From Gordonia sp. 'Campus' (GTDB lineage Bacteria > Actinomycetota > Actinomycetes > Mycobacteriales > Mycobacteriaceae), in the NCBI RefSeq assembly GCF_022206305.1, contig NZ_JAKOIW010000002.1:1-64000 (forward strand): a stretch of DNA of 64,000 nucleotides, in the 5' to 3' direction. The position numbers were made by a program, and so were the translations under genes. A model generated the notes under the pieces. It was given only the letters and a program-made list of their open reading frames with translations. It was not told the DNA's origin and made no database searches. This document shows positions 38,933 to 49,180 of the stretch, one piece after another (positions within the stretch are counted from its first letter, which is position 1; every line of letters starts with the position of its first letter).

Positions 38933-39354
38933 CCGGCGGATTCGAGCGAAGCGCGCACCCGTGCCGCGGTCTCGTCGGGGTCGGGATCCCGGCGCACGAG
39001 GAACCCCTTGGCGAAGCTCAACTTGTCGCCCGCGTGCCGCGGAACCACGTGCAGGTGGGTGTGGAACACCGTCTGGAAGGCCGCGCTCCCGTCGTTCAGT
39101 GCCAGGTTCACCCCGTCCGCGGCCATCGGACCGGATTTCAGCGCAGCCGCGAGCCGCTGTCCCGCACGAAACAGAGCCGATCCGATCGTCGGGTCGAGGT
39201 CGTCGAGCCCGGTGGAGTGGACTCGGGGGACGAGCAGGGTGTGGCCGCGTGTGACGGGCCGGATGTCGAGGAAGCCGACGATGTCGTCGTCCGAGTAGAC
39301 GATGCGTGCGGGCGCCGTGCCCTCGACGATGGCGCAGAAGATGCAACTGCTCAT
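38929..39354 (-). CDS. HIT-family nucleotide hydrolase
   Basis: 141 residues with an N-terminal CIFCAI zinc motif, DDIVGFLDIRPVTRGHTLLVP and the active-site triad HTHLHVVPRH. HIT proteins of this type cleave nucleoside phosphoramidates or dinucleotides. A TANNNT box (TAGAGT) six bases before the ATG suggests a leaderless message. The overlap with the Sir2 gene couples a NAD-consuming enzyme to a nucleotide hydrolase, so it may process a Sir2 by-product; that is inference. Confidence 0.92.
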   Translation of the reverse strand: MSSCIFCAIVEGTAPARIVYSDDDIVGFLDIRPVTRGHTLLVPRVHSTGLDDLDPTIGSALFRAGQRLAAALKSGPMAADGVNLALNDGSAAFQTVFHTHLHVVPRHAGDKLSFAKGFLVRRDPDPDETAARVRASLESAG

Positions 39355-39360
39355 GGGCCG

Positions 39361-39366
39361 ACTCTA
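39361..39366 (-). promoter_or_regulatory. TANNNT -10 box for the HIT-Sir2 operon
   Basis: TAGAGT on the minus strand ends six bases before the HIT ATG, the spacing expected of a leaderless transcript. Confidence 0.5.
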
Positions 39367-39919
39367 GGACAACCGGCGGGTCGCCTTCTCGCTCAATCCG
39401 CCGCGCCGTCGTGGCTCACATCACATAACGGTTTGGTAACGGTTCACCGAGCGAATGTTCGGGGCGTCGTGCCGTCTGACCAGCTACGCCTGGCCTGCGT
39501 GTTTCGAGACCCTTCTCATGCCCGTTGACGAGGTCCTCTAAGTTACCCGCGCGGTTACTGGCGGGTATACCGACAGGTCACCGCGAAACATGAGGGTTCC
39601 CTCACTTTCGTGTGTCATCATGGGTGTCACGTTCACGCCGGCAGCGATTCACGAAGAAGTCGACACCTGCCAATGCCCCTGCGCGGCAATCGTGTTCGTC
39701 CGTTGTACCAGCTAGCTACACCAGGCAGAGTCGCCGAGGCGGCCGATCGCGCCTGCGACATCGCGGATGTCGCGGGCGTACGCGTGAGAACTCCGGTCAC
39801 ACAGAGTTTTCCGCAGGGGCCGACCCCGCCTGCCACACACAGGCACACCGAAGACGCTCAACCCCATAGACACTCCGCCACCTCACACTCTCCAGACCGA
39901 CCACTACACAGGAGTACCA
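39367..39919 (+). promoter_or_regulatory. Long regulatory region upstream of fas
   Basis: No convincing gene was found in this 553-bp stretch. It holds two direct copies of TAACGGTT (39426-39433 and 39437-39444) with an 11-bp period, an inverted repeat TACCCGC...GCGGGTA (39544-39550, 39561-39567) and TGAGGG-TT-CCCTCA (39591-39604). TTACCC (39543) and TATACC (39566) are 17 bp apart and could be -35 and -10 elements; the inverted repeat covers both. AGGAG precedes the fas GTG. Confidence 0.55.
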
Positions 39920-42900
39920 GTGACAGTCGACCAGTTCCGTTCCGGCTCACAGGGCGCCGCCAACGCAGAGCGCCCGACCACCACGCTCATCGAGCGGCTC
40001 ACCCAGGGCGAGCCCTACGCGGTCAGCTTCGGCGGTCAGGGCGGCGCGTGGCTGCCGACGCTGGCCGAGCTGGTCGTCGACGCCGACCTGGAACACCGGA
40101 TCGCCAAGATCGTGGATTCCGCCGAACGGCTCGTCGCGCCCGTCGCCGATGACCTCGTCGTCGCCCGGGCGGCCGGTTTCCATCCGCTCACCTGGGTGCA
40201 CGCGCACGATGCCGGCGACGAGGTCCCCTCCGAGACCGCGCTCGCCGACTTCACCCTCTCGGGGCCCGGCGTGCTGTTGACCCAACTGGCCGCCATCGAG
40301 GCACTCCGCAAGCAGGGGCTCGACACCGCCGCACTCCCGCCGAACGCCGTGGTCGGTCATTCGCAGGGATCGCTGGCCACCGATGCGGTCGGCGCCGAAG
40401 GCAAGGTCGCCGAGTCGGGGCAGGGACTGCTGCTCGCGGTCGCGCATCTGATCGGTGCGGCGGGCTCGCTCGTCGCGCGCCGTCGCGGCCTGGGTATCAC
40501 CACCGACGGCACCCCGATGCTCGCGCTCAACAACGTCAGCCCGGCGCGAGTCGACGAGATCCTGGCGCAGTACCGTGCCGGACTCCCGGAGAGCGACCTG
40601 ACGACCGCGCCGGTCGTGTCCATCGTCAACAGCCGTAACGCCCTGGTCCTGTCCGGCGCGCCGCGCCATCTGGCCGCCTTCACCGCACTCTGCGAGCGGA
40701 TCGCCGCCACCGAGGCCGACGAACGCAAGCGCAAGCTGACCGGTGGCGCCCCGTTCGCCCCGAAGTTCGACCAGCTGCAGGTCTCGGTGGCCTTCCACCA
40801 CCCGGGCATGGCCGAGGCCGTCCAGCTCGTCGCCGACTGGGCGGACCGGTGCGGCATCGACCGCGACCTGGCCACCCGTCACGCCCACGACATCCTCGTC
40901 GCCCGCGTCGACTGGGTGTCCGCGGTCGACTCGGTCGTCGCCGGGGGCGCCAAATGGGTCCTCGACTTCGGTCCCGGCGACATCGCCACCCGTCTCACCG
41001 CATCGCTCGTCCGTGGCCAGGGTGTCGGGCTGGTCCCCGCCGCCCTCCGCGTCGGGCAGCGCAACCTGTTCAGCCCCGGTGGCGTCCCCGAGGTCGCCGC
41101 GCCGTGGTCGCAGTTCGCGCCCACGCTCGCCGAACTGCCCGATGGCCGGACCGTGGTCGAGACCGCGTTCACCCGCCTCACCGGACGTTCCCCGATGCTG
41201 CTGGCCGGTATGACCCCGACCACCGTCGACCCGGCGATCGTCGCCGCCGCGGCGAACGCGGGCCACTGGGCCGAGCTCGCCGGCGGCGGCCAGGTCACCG
41301 AGGACATCTTCGCGCGCAACATCGCGACCCTGACCGATCTGCTCGAGCCGGGCCGGGAAGCGCAGTTCAACGCCCTCTTCCTCGATCCCTACCTGTGGAA
41401 GCTCCAGCTCGGCGGCAAGCGCATCGTGCAGAAGGCCCGCGCGCAGGGCGCACCCCTCGACGGCGTGATCGTCTCGGCCGGCATCCCCGAACTCGAGGAC
41501 GCGGTCGCGCTCGTCGACGAGTTCGTGGAAGCCGGACTGCGGTTCGTCGCCTTCAAGCCCGGCACCGTGGAGCAGATCCGGTCGGTCGTGCGCATCGCCG
41601 CCGAGGTCCCGCACCACCCGATCATCGTCCAGATCGAGGGCGGGCGCGCGGGCGGTCACCATTCCTGGGAAGACCTCGACGACCTGCTCCTGGCCACCTA
41701 CGGCGAGCTCAGGGCCCGTCCCAACGTGGTGATCTGCGTCGGCGGCGGAATCGGGACGCCCGAGCGCGCCAGCGAGTACCTCACGGGCTCCTGGTCGGCA
41801 GGCTACGGCTACCCGGGAATGCCTCTCGACGGCATCCTCATCGGCACCGCTGCGATGGCGGCGAAGGAAGCCACCACCACGCCCGAGGTCAAGCAGCTTC
41901 TCGTCGACACCGCCGGTATCGACGAGTGGATCGGTGCCGGACATGCCACCGCGGGCATGGCGTCGGGCCGCTCCCAGCTCGGAGCCGACATCCACGAGGT
42001 GGACAACACCGCCTCCCGCTGTGGCCGACTGCTCGACGAGGTGGCCGGGGACGCCGAGGCCGTGGCCGCACGACGCGGCGAGATCATCGCCGCGATGGCC
42101 GACACCGCCAAGCCGTACTTCGGCGACGTCGCCACCATGACCTACCGCGGATGGCTGGACCGCTACGCCACCCTCGCGGTCGGCGACGCGCGCGGCGAGC
42201 AGGTCCCGTGGGCCGACATCACCTGGCAGCAGCGTTTCGTGGAGATGCTCCAGCGCACCGAGGCGCGCATGCACCCGAAGGACTCGGGGCCCATCCCGAC
42301 GATGTTCGGTGACGTCGTCTCCGCCGACGACCCGCACGCCGCCATCGACGCACTCGGCAGCGTGTACCCCGAGATCGACACCGACGTCCTGCACCCCGCC
42401 GACGTCGCCTTCTTCCTCGAGCTGTGCCGCACCCCCGGCAAGCCGGTCAACTTCGTGCCGGTCATCGACAAGGATGTCCGACGCTGGTGGCGCAGTGACT
42501 CGCTGTGGCAGGCCCACGACCCCCGCTACGGCGCCGACGCCGTGTGCGTCATCCCCGGGCCGGTCGCCGTGGCCGGCATCACGCGTGTCGACGAGCCGGT
42601 CGGCGAACTGCTGGATCGTTTCGAGGCCCGGGTCGCGGCCGATCTGCACACCGCGGGGGAGCAGCCGGTGGCCGTCGCCTCGCGCCACCGTGCCGGACTC
42701 GTCGACGACGCCGGCGTGCTGACCTCCGTGCTGGAATCCGACGACGTCAGCTGGGCGGGCCGCATCGTGGCGAGCCCCGTCGCCTTGCTCGGTGACCGGC
42801 AGTCCTGGACCGTGGTCGCCCCCGAGCGTGCCGAGCACGCCACCAGTGGCGCGGTGCTCGAGCAGGCCGGTCCCGCGACCGACGGTGCCACCCGCTTCGA

Positions 42901-45900
42901 TCTAGTGGTGCCGATCTCCGGCGCCTCCGTCCGCATCCCGCTGCTCGCCGGCGACAGCCTCCGTGACGGCGGTGCCCCGCTGGTCGGGCTCGACGACGCG
43001 TCGAACGCGATGCGCGAGATCCTCACCGTCGCCGCAGGCGGCAGCCTCGCCGAGGTCGCCGACGGGGTCTCGGTCACCACCGTGACCTGGGAACCCGATT
43101 CGGTCGCCGACCACGCCTCGGTCACCGGCTTCTCGCTCCCGGCACACCTGCGTCCGACGACGCCGACCGATCCGTTCGGTTTCGCCGTGCCCGACACATT
43201 GGTCGGCGCATGCTGGCCGAGTGTCTTCAGCGTCATCGGTGCAGCCCGCACCGACGACGGCCAGCCGGTGGTGGAAGGGCTGCTCGACCTGGTCCACCTC
43301 GACCACGCGATCGCCCTGACTGGCGAGATCCCCACGACCGCAACCGAACTCACCGTCACCGCGCGGACCGGAGCGGTGCGCGACGCCGAGGTCGGCCGTG
43401 TCGTCGAGGTGTCGGTCGAGATCACGGGACCGTCCGGGCAGATCGCTACGCTCGACGAGCGGTTCGCCATCCGTGGACGCCTCGGAGCCGCCGAGCTCAC
43501 CGATCCCGCCCGCGCCGGCGGCGCCCCGGTCGCCGAGCAGTCGGCCACGCGCAAACTGCTCCGCACCGCGACGATCACCGCCCCGAACCGGATGCACGGC
43601 TTCGCCGTGGTCTCGGGTGATCGCAACCCCATCCACACCGACTCCGCCGCGGCGAAACTCGCGGGTCTCGGCGATCCGATCGTGCACGGGATGTGGCTCT
43701 CGGCCGCGGCCCAGCAGGTCGTGACCGCCACCGACTCGAAGAAGCCCACCCCGTCCGCACGTCCGCTGATCGGTTGGACCGCGCGCTACCTCGGCATGGT
43801 CCGGCTGGGCGACACCATCACCGTCCGCGTCGACCGGGTCGGCCTCGACAACGGCCGCGAGGTCGTCGAGGTGAGCGCCAAGGTCGGCGACAACCTCGTC
43901 ATGAGTGCCACCGGCCTGCTCGCCGCGCCGCGGACCGTCTACGCGTTCCCCGGCCAGGGCATCCAGAGCAAGGGCATGGGTCTCGACGCCCGCTCCCGTT
44001 CGAAGGCGGCCCGCAAGATCTGGGACCGCGCTGACAAGCACACCCGTGCGGCACTGGGCTTCTCGATCCTGGCCGTCGTCCGCGACAACCCGACCACCCT
44101 CGTGGCCAACGGGACCACCTACAACCACCCCGACGGCGTGCTGTACCTCACGCAGTTCACCCAGGTCGCGATGGCGACCCTCGGTGTCGCGCAGATCGCC
44201 GAGCTCAAGGAGTCCGGCGGCTTCGTCGAGGGTGCGATCACCTGCGGCCATTCGGTCGGCGAGTACAACGCCCTCGCGGCGTGTGCGGGAGTCCTGCCGC
44301 TCGAGGCGGTGTTGGAGGTCGTGTTCCAGCGCGGCGAGGCGATGCATCACCTGGTTCCGCGTGATGCGCAGGGGCGCAGCGACTATCGGATGGCCGCCAT
44401 CCGGCCGAGTCAGTTCGGTCTGGCCGACGCCGACGTCACCGACTTCGTCGCGGGCGTGGGTGCCTCGGCGGGCGAGTTCCTCGAGGTCGTGAACCTCAAC
44501 CTGCTCGGATCGCAGTACGCCATCGCCGGCACCGTACGGGGACTCGAAGAACTCGAGGCCGAGATCGACCGCCGCCGCGCCGAATTCGGCGGCAAGCGGG
44601 CCTTCATCCTGATCCCGGGTATCGACGTCCCGTTCCACTCGAGTGTCCTGCGCGCCGGCGTCCCGGAGTTCCGCGGCAAGCTCGCCGAACTGCTCCCCGC
44701 CGACATCGACATCGACATCCTCGTCGGTCGCTACATCCCCAACCTCGTGCCGCGGCTGTTCAACCTCGGACGCGACTTCGTGGAGGAGATCGCGGCACTC
44801 GTGCCGTCCGAGCCGCTCGACGCCGTGCTCGCCGACTGGGAGGCATGGGAGGCCACGCCGAACGAGCTGGCCCGTGTCCTGCTCATCGAGCTGCTGGCCT
44901 GGCAGTTCGCCAGCCCGGTTCGCTGGATCGAGACCCAGGAGCTGCTCTTCAGCGGTCCCGAGCGCAACGGACTCGGCGTCCAGCGCTTCGTCGAGATCGG
45001 TCTCAAGGGCGCACCGACGCTCTCGGGCCTGGCGACCAACACGCTGAAGCTCGACGACTACGCCGCGGCCACCACCGAGGTGCTCAACGTCGAACGCGAC
45101 AGCGATGTCATCCTCGCGAAGGACGCCGGTCATGAGCCGGACGAGGACGAGATCGAGGCCCCCGCAGCCGCGCAGACGAGCGAGTCCGCGGCGGCAACCC
45201 CGGCACCTGCTGCCCCGGCAGCGCCCGCGGCGCCGACAGCACCCGCGGGCGGTCCGCGCCCCGACGACATCGCGTTCAGTCCGTCGGACGCGGTGAAGTC
45301 CGTGATCGCGCTGTGGACCAAGATGCGTGTCGACCAGATCGGGTCGGCGGACACCATCGAGGCCCTGTGCGACGGTGTGTCCTCGCGACGCAATCAGCTG
45401 CTCCTCGACATCGGCGGTGAGCTCGGACTCGGAGCCATCGACGGTGCCGCCGAGGCCGACATGAACGCCCTGTCCTCGACGGTGGAAGCGCTCGCACGCG
45501 GATACCGCCCACTCGGTGCGGTACTGACCGATGCGGTGAGCGACCAGATCCGCAAGGTCCTCGGACCGGTGGGCAAGCGACAGAACTACATCACCGACCG
45601 GGTCGCGAACGTGTGGCAGCTCGGGCCGGGATGGGGACTGCACACCACGGTCGCCCTCGCGCTGGGCACCCGCGAAGGTGCGTCCGTCCGCGGCGAGGCG
45701 CTGGGCAACCTGCTCGACGGTCCGCTGACCAACGCCGAGGCCCTCGACGCCCTCGTGGACCGGGCCGTGTCCGCGGTCGGGTCGGTCAAGGGCATCCCGG
45801 TGAGCAAGCCGGCCGCCGAATCCGGCGGTGGCGCAACGGTCGATGCCGCCGCGCTGGGTGAGTTCACCGAGCAGATCACCGGTCGCTCCGGCGCGTTGGC

Positions 45901-48900
45901 CTCCGCGGCCTACACCGTCCTGGAGAAGCTCGGACTCTCCGAGGTCGCCGACCTCGCCGAGGCCGCGGCCGACCCGAATGCCGAACTCGCCGAACTGGTC
46001 AGTGCCGAACTGGGCTCGGACTGGGCCCGCACCGTGGCGCCGGCCTTCGACGCCGCCAAGGTGGTGCTCATCGACGACCGGTGGGCCACCTGCCGAGAGG
46101 ACCTCGTCCGTCTCTGGCTGCGGGACGAGCACGACGTCGAGGCCGGATTCGACGCCATCGTGCGCGGGTTCACCGGTGCGGGCAACGCTGTCGCCGAGCA
46201 CGCGGCGTGGTGGCAGGGCAAGGCGCTGGCCGCCGGGAACGCCGTGCACGCACGGGCTTTCGCCGCCATCGCGCACGCTGCGGAAGATCCCGGCACCGGC
46301 ATCTACAGCGGCGAGATCGCCGTGGTCACCGGCGCCAGCAAGGGGTCCATCGCCGCGGGCGTGACGGCCGGGCTGCTCGCGGGCGGCGCAACCGTCATCG
46401 CCACGACGTCGCGCCTGGATTCCGAGCGACTGGCCTTCTACAAGAAGCTCTACCGCGAGAACGCGCGAACGGGAGCGGCCCTCTGGGTCGCACCGGCGAA
46501 CATGGCGTCCTACGCCGATGTCGACGACCTCGTCGCCTGGATCGCTGCTGAGCAAACCGAGAACCTCGGTGGCACAACGGCTGTCGTCAAGCCGGCGATG
46601 AAGCCGACCATGCTGTTCCCGTTCGCCGCTCCGCGGGTCGCCGGTGACCTCACCGACGCCGGCGGTCGCGCCGAACTCGAGATGAAGGTGCTCCTCTGGT
46701 CGGTGGAACGGCTCATCGCCGGTCTCGCCGACGCCCACTCCGATCACGACATCGCCGCCCGCGTGCACGTCGTGCTGCCCGGTTCGCCCAACCGCGGCAT
46801 GTTCGGCGGCGACGGCGCCTACGGCGAGAGCAAGGCATCGCTCGACGCCCTCGTACAGCGCTGGTCGGCTGAAGAGTCGTGGGGTTCCAAGACGACCCTG
46901 GCGCACGCGCTCATCGGCTGGGTACGGGGCACCGGACTCATGGGCCACAACGACGGCATGGTCGACGCGGTCGAGGCCGCCGGTGTGCGCACCTGGAGCA
47001 CCGACGAGATGGCTGCCAACCTGCTGACGCTGTGCACGCCGGAGCAGCGTGCGTCGGCGGCACAGGCTCCGATCCTGGCCGACTTCACCGGCGGGCTCGA
47101 CAGCTCGACCGATCTGAAGGCACTCGCGGCGACGGCCGCAGCCTCGGCCGAGTCGGTCGAGGACGCAGACGCCGAGACCGCCACGACCGTCGCGGCACTG
47201 CCCGCACCGGCGCGCGCGCCTCGCGGTCTGCGTCCGTCGTGGCCGTCGATCGACGCACGTCCGGAGGACATGGTCGTGATCGTCGGCGCCGGCGAGCTCG
47301 GCCCGTACGGCTCGGCGCGGACCCGCTTCGAGATGGAGGTCGACGAGAAGCTCTCGGCGGCAGGCGTCCTCGAGCTCGCGTGGAACACCGGTCTGGTGCA
47401 CTGGGATTCGGTCCCCAAGCCGGGCTGGTACGACACCGCCTCCGGGGATCCGGTGCCCGAGAGCGAGATCGCCGAGCGTTACCACGACGAGGTCGTCGCG
47501 CGGTGCGGTATCCGTCGCTACGCCGACGACGGGGCGATGATCGACAACACCTCGCCGCTGCTCACCTCGGTCTACATCGACGAGGACCTGACCTTCACGG
47601 TGAACTCGGAGACCGAGGCACGGGCATTCGCCGCTGCCAATCCCGAGAAGACCCGCGTCACACAGAACGCCGACGGTGACTGGCAGGTCACGCGCCTGGC
47701 CGGCACCGAGATCCGGGTCCCGCGCCAGTTCGCGCTGAGTCGGACCGTCGGCGGCCAGATCCCGACCGGGTTCGACCCGACCCGCTGGGGAGTCACCCCG
47801 GACATGGCGGAGTCGATCGACCGTGTCGCGCTGTGGAATCTGGTGGCGACCGTGGATGCGTTCCTGTCGTCGGGCTTCACCCCGAGTGAACTGATGCGCT
47901 GGGTGCACCCCGGTCTGGTGGCCAACACCCAGGGCACCGGCATGGGCGGCATGACGTCGATGCGCGACCTGTACGTCAACACCCTGCTCGGTGAGGCCAA
48001 CGCCAACGACATCCTGCAGGAGGCCCTGCCGAACATCGTTGCCGCACACGTGGTCCAGTCCTACGTCGGCAGTTACGGCGCGATGATCCACCCGGTGGCG
48101 GCGTGTGCAACGGCAGCGGTCTCGGTCGAGGAGGGCGTGGACAAGATCCGCCTCGGCAAGGCGCTGTTCACGGTGTCCGGCGGCTTCGACGACCTCGGCA
48201 TCGAGGGCATCGTCGGATTCGGTGCGATGTCGGCGACCGCCGACTCGGCGAAGATGACGGCGCGCGGCATCGACGATCGCCGGTTCTCCCGGGCCAACGA
48301 CCGTCGGCGTGGCGGGTTCGTCGAATCGGCCGGTGGCGGCACGATCCTGCTCGCCCGTGGTGACATCGCAGCGGAGATGGGCCTGCCCGTCCTCGGTGTG
48401 GTGGCGTGGGCCCAGAGCTTCGGCGACGGTGTGCACACCTCGATCCCGGCTCCGGGACTCGGTGCGCTCGGCGCGGCCCGCGGGGCGCTGTCCTCGCCGC
48501 TGGCGAACTCGCTCAAGGCCCTCGGGGTGAGCGCCGACGACGTCGCGGTCGTGTCCAAGCACGACACGTCCACCAAGGCGAACGATCCCAACGAGTCCGA
48601 GCTGCACGAGCGGCTCGCGACGGCGATCGGCCGGGGCAAGGGTGCGCCGCTGTTCGTGGTGTCGCAGAAGTCCCTGACGGGTCACGCCAAGGGTGGCGCG
48701 GCCGCCTTCCAGCTCATCGGGTTGTGCCAGATGCTCCGCGACGGGGTCATCCCGCCCAACCGCAGCCTGGACTGCGTCGACGACAAGATGGCCGAGTACC
48801 CGCATCTGGTGTGGCCGCGCGAGACCCTGCAGCTGGGGGAGCGGTTCCCGCTCAAGGCGGGTCTGCTGACCAGCCTCGGCTTCGGTCACGTGTCCGGACT

Positions 48901-49180
48901 GATCGCGGTCGTCCATCCCGAGGCGTTCATCGCGTCGCTGGCGCCCGAACAGCGTGATGCCTACCGGCAGCGCGCCGATGAGCGGGCGCGCCAGGGCAAG
49001 CAGCGCTTCCTGCAGTCGATCTGTGGTGGCGAGGCGGCCTACCAGCGTCCCCCGAACCGCCGCTTCGACGAAGCGGTCGACGAGCACGACGCCGAGGCCG
49101 GCATGCTGCTCGATCCGCAGGTCCGGCTCGACGGCGCCGACGTGTACGGCGCGAGCGAACCGGTCGCGGGGAGCCGGTGA
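39920..49180 (+). CDS. fas: Type I fatty acid synthase
   Basis: 3086-residue multienzyme making acyl-CoAs de novo. Domains in order: acetyltransferase (GHSQG, Ser148), enoyl reductase (LAGMTPTTVDPAIVAAAANA near 430, FMN loop GGGIGTPERA near 608), dehydratase HotDog (GDRNPIHTDSAAAKLAG, His1239), malonyl/palmitoyl transferase (GHSVGEYNALAACAG, Ser1445), Ala/Pro linker (about 1747-1780), ACP (GVSSRRNQLLLDIGGELG, Ser1821 or 1822 for phosphopantetheine), ketoreductase (VVTGASKGSIAAG near 2135) and ketosynthase (Cys2729 in VAACATAAVSVEEG, His2881, His2922). GTG start with AGGAG. acpS overlaps its stop by 4 bp. Confidence 0.97.
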   Translation: MTVDQFRSGSQGAANAERPTTTLIERLTQGEPYAVSFGGQGGAWLPTLAELVVDADLEHRIAKIVDSAERLVAPVADDLVVARAAGFHPLTWVHAHDAGDEVPSETALADFTLSGPGVLLTQLAAIEALRKQGLDTAALPPNAVVGHSQGSLATDAVGAEGKVAESGQGLLLAVAHLIGAAGSLVARRRGLGITTDGTPMLALNNVSPARVDEILAQYRAGLPESDLTTAPVVSIVNSRNALVLSGAPRHLAAFTALCERIAATEADERKRKLTGGAPFAPKFDQLQVSVAFHHPGMAEAVQLVADWADRCGIDRDLATRHAHDILVARVDWVSAVDSVVAGGAKWVLDFGPGDIATRLTASLVRGQGVGLVPAALRVGQRNLFSPGGVPEVAAPWSQFAPTLAELPDGRTVVETAFTRLTGRSPMLLAGMTPTTVDPAIVAAAANAGHWAELAGGGQVTEDIFARNIATLTDLLEPGREAQFNALFLDPYLWKLQLGGKRIVQKARAQGAPLDGVIVSAGIPELEDAVALVDEFVEAGLRFVAFKPGTVEQIRSVVRIAAEVPHHPIIVQIEGGRAGGHHSWEDLDDLLLATYGELRARPNVVICVGGGIGTPERASEYLTGSWSAGYGYPGMPLDGILIGTAAMAAKEATTTPEVKQLLVDTAGIDEWIGAGHATAGMASGRSQLGADIHEVDNTASRCGRLLDEVAGDAEAVAARRGEIIAAMADTAKPYFGDVATMTYRGWLDRYATLAVGDARGEQVPWADITWQQRFVEMLQRTEARMHPKDSGPIPTMFGDVVSADDPHAAIDALGSVYPEIDTDVLHPADVAFFLELCRTPGKPVNFVPVIDKDVRRWWRSDSLWQAHDPRYGADAVCVIPGPVAVAGITRVDEPVGELLDRFEARVAADLHTAGEQPVAVASRHRAGLVDDAGVLTSVLESDDVSWAGRIVASPVALLGDRQSWTVVAPERAEHATSGAVLEQAGPATDGATRFDLVVPISGASVRIPLLAGDSLRDGGAPLVGLDDASNAMREILTVAAGGSLAEVADGVSVTTVTWEPDSVADHASVTGFSLPAHLRPTTPTDPFGFAVPDTLVGACWPSVFSVIGAARTDDGQPVVEGLLDLVHLDHAIALTGEIPTTATELTVTARTGAVRDAEVGRVVEVSVEITGPSGQIATLDERFAIRGRLGAAELTDPARAGGAPVAEQSATRKLLRTATITAPNRMHGFAVVSGDRNPIHTDSAAAKLAGLGDPIVHGMWLSAAAQQVVTATDSKKPTPSARPLIGWTARYLGMVRLGDTITVRVDRVGLDNGREVVEVSAKVGDNLVMSATGLLAAPRTVYAFPGQGIQSKGMGLDARSRSKAARKIWDRADKHTRAALGFSILAVVRDNPTTLVANGTTYNHPDGVLYLTQFTQVAMATLGVAQIAELKESGGFVEGAITCGHSVGEYNALAACAGVLPLEAVLEVVFQRGEAMHHLVPRDAQGRSDYRMAAIRPSQFGLADADVTDFVAGVGASAGEFLEVVNLNLLGSQYAIAGTVRGLEELEAEIDRRRAEFGGKRAFILIPGIDVPFHSSVLRAGVPEFRGKLAELLPADIDIDILVGRYIPNLVPRLFNLGRDFVEEIAALVPSEPLDAVLADWEAWEATPNELARVLLIELLAWQFASPVRWIETQELLFSGPERNGLGVQRFVEIGLKGAPTLSGLATNTLKLDDYAAATTEVLNVERDSDVILAKDAGHEPDEDEIEAPAAAQTSESAAATPAPAAPAAPAAPTAPAGGPRPDDIAFSPSDAVKSVIALWTKMRVDQIGSADTIEALCDGVSSRRNQLLLDIGGELGLGAIDGAAEADMNALSSTVEALARGYRPLGAVLTDAVSDQIRKVLGPVGKRQNYITDRVANVWQLGPGWGLHTTVALALGTREGASVRGEALGNLLDGPLTNAEALDALVDRAVSAVGSVKGIPVSKPAAESGGGATVDAAALGEFTEQITGRSGALASAAYTVLEKLGLSEVADLAEAAADPNAELAELVSAELGSDWARTVAPAFDAAKVVLIDDRWATCREDLVRLWLRDEHDVEAGFDAIVRGFTGAGNAVAEHAAWWQGKALAAGNAVHARAFAAIAHAAEDPGTGIYSGEIAVVTGASKGSIAAGVTAGLLAGGATVIATTSRLDSERLAFYKKLYRENARTGAALWVAPANMASYADVDDLVAWIAAEQTENLGGTTAVVKPAMKPTMLFPFAAPRVAGDLTDAGGRAELEMKVLLWSVERLIAGLADAHSDHDIAARVHVVLPGSPNRGMFGGDGAYGESKASLDALVQRWSAEESWGSKTTLAHALIGWVRGTGLMGHNDGMVDAVEAAGVRTWSTDEMAANLLTLCTPEQRASAAQAPILADFTGGLDSSTDLKALAATAAASAESVEDADAETATTVAALPAPARAPRGLRPSWPSIDARPEDMVVIVGAGELGPYGSARTRFEMEVDEKLSAAGVLELAWNTGLVHWDSVPKPGWYDTASGDPVPESEIAERYHDEVVARCGIRRYADDGAMIDNTSPLLTSVYIDEDLTFTVNSETEARAFAAANPEKTRVTQNADGDWQVTRLAGTEIRVPRQFALSRTVGGQIPTGFDPTRWGVTPDMAESIDRVALWNLVATVDAFLSSGFTPSELMRWVHPGLVANTQGTGMGGMTSMRDLYVNTLLGEANANDILQEALPNIVAAHVVQSYVGSYGAMIHPVAACATAAVSVEEGVDKIRLGKALFTVSGGFDDLGIEGIVGFGAMSATADSAKMTARGIDDRRFSRANDRRRGGFVESAGGGTILLARGDIAAEMGLPVLGVVAWAQSFGDGVHTSIPAPGLGALGAARGALSSPLANSLKALGVSADDVAVVSKHDTSTKANDPNESELHERLATAIGRGKGAPLFVVSQKSLTGHAKGGAAAFQLIGLCQMLRDGVIPPNRSLDCVDDKMAEYPHLVWPRETLQLGERFPLKAGLLTSLGFGHVSGLIAVVHPEAFIASLAPEQRDAYRQRADERARQGKQRFLQSICGGEAAYQRPPNRRFDEAVDEHDAEAGMLLDPQVRLDGADVYGASEPVAGSR

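Noticed and set aside
33890..39354. Helicase-nuclease with Sir2 and HIT as one defence operon
   Set aside because: The Sir2-HIT pair is convergent to the helicase gene and the sirtuin looks like a normal deacylase, so no operon is supported.
42902..49087. A 2061-codon open frame on the strand opposite fas, and another of 963 codons at 39947-42838
   Set aside because: They mirror a certain fas gene; GC-rich third positions keep the opposite frame open, and the predicted proteins are low-complexity and without domains.
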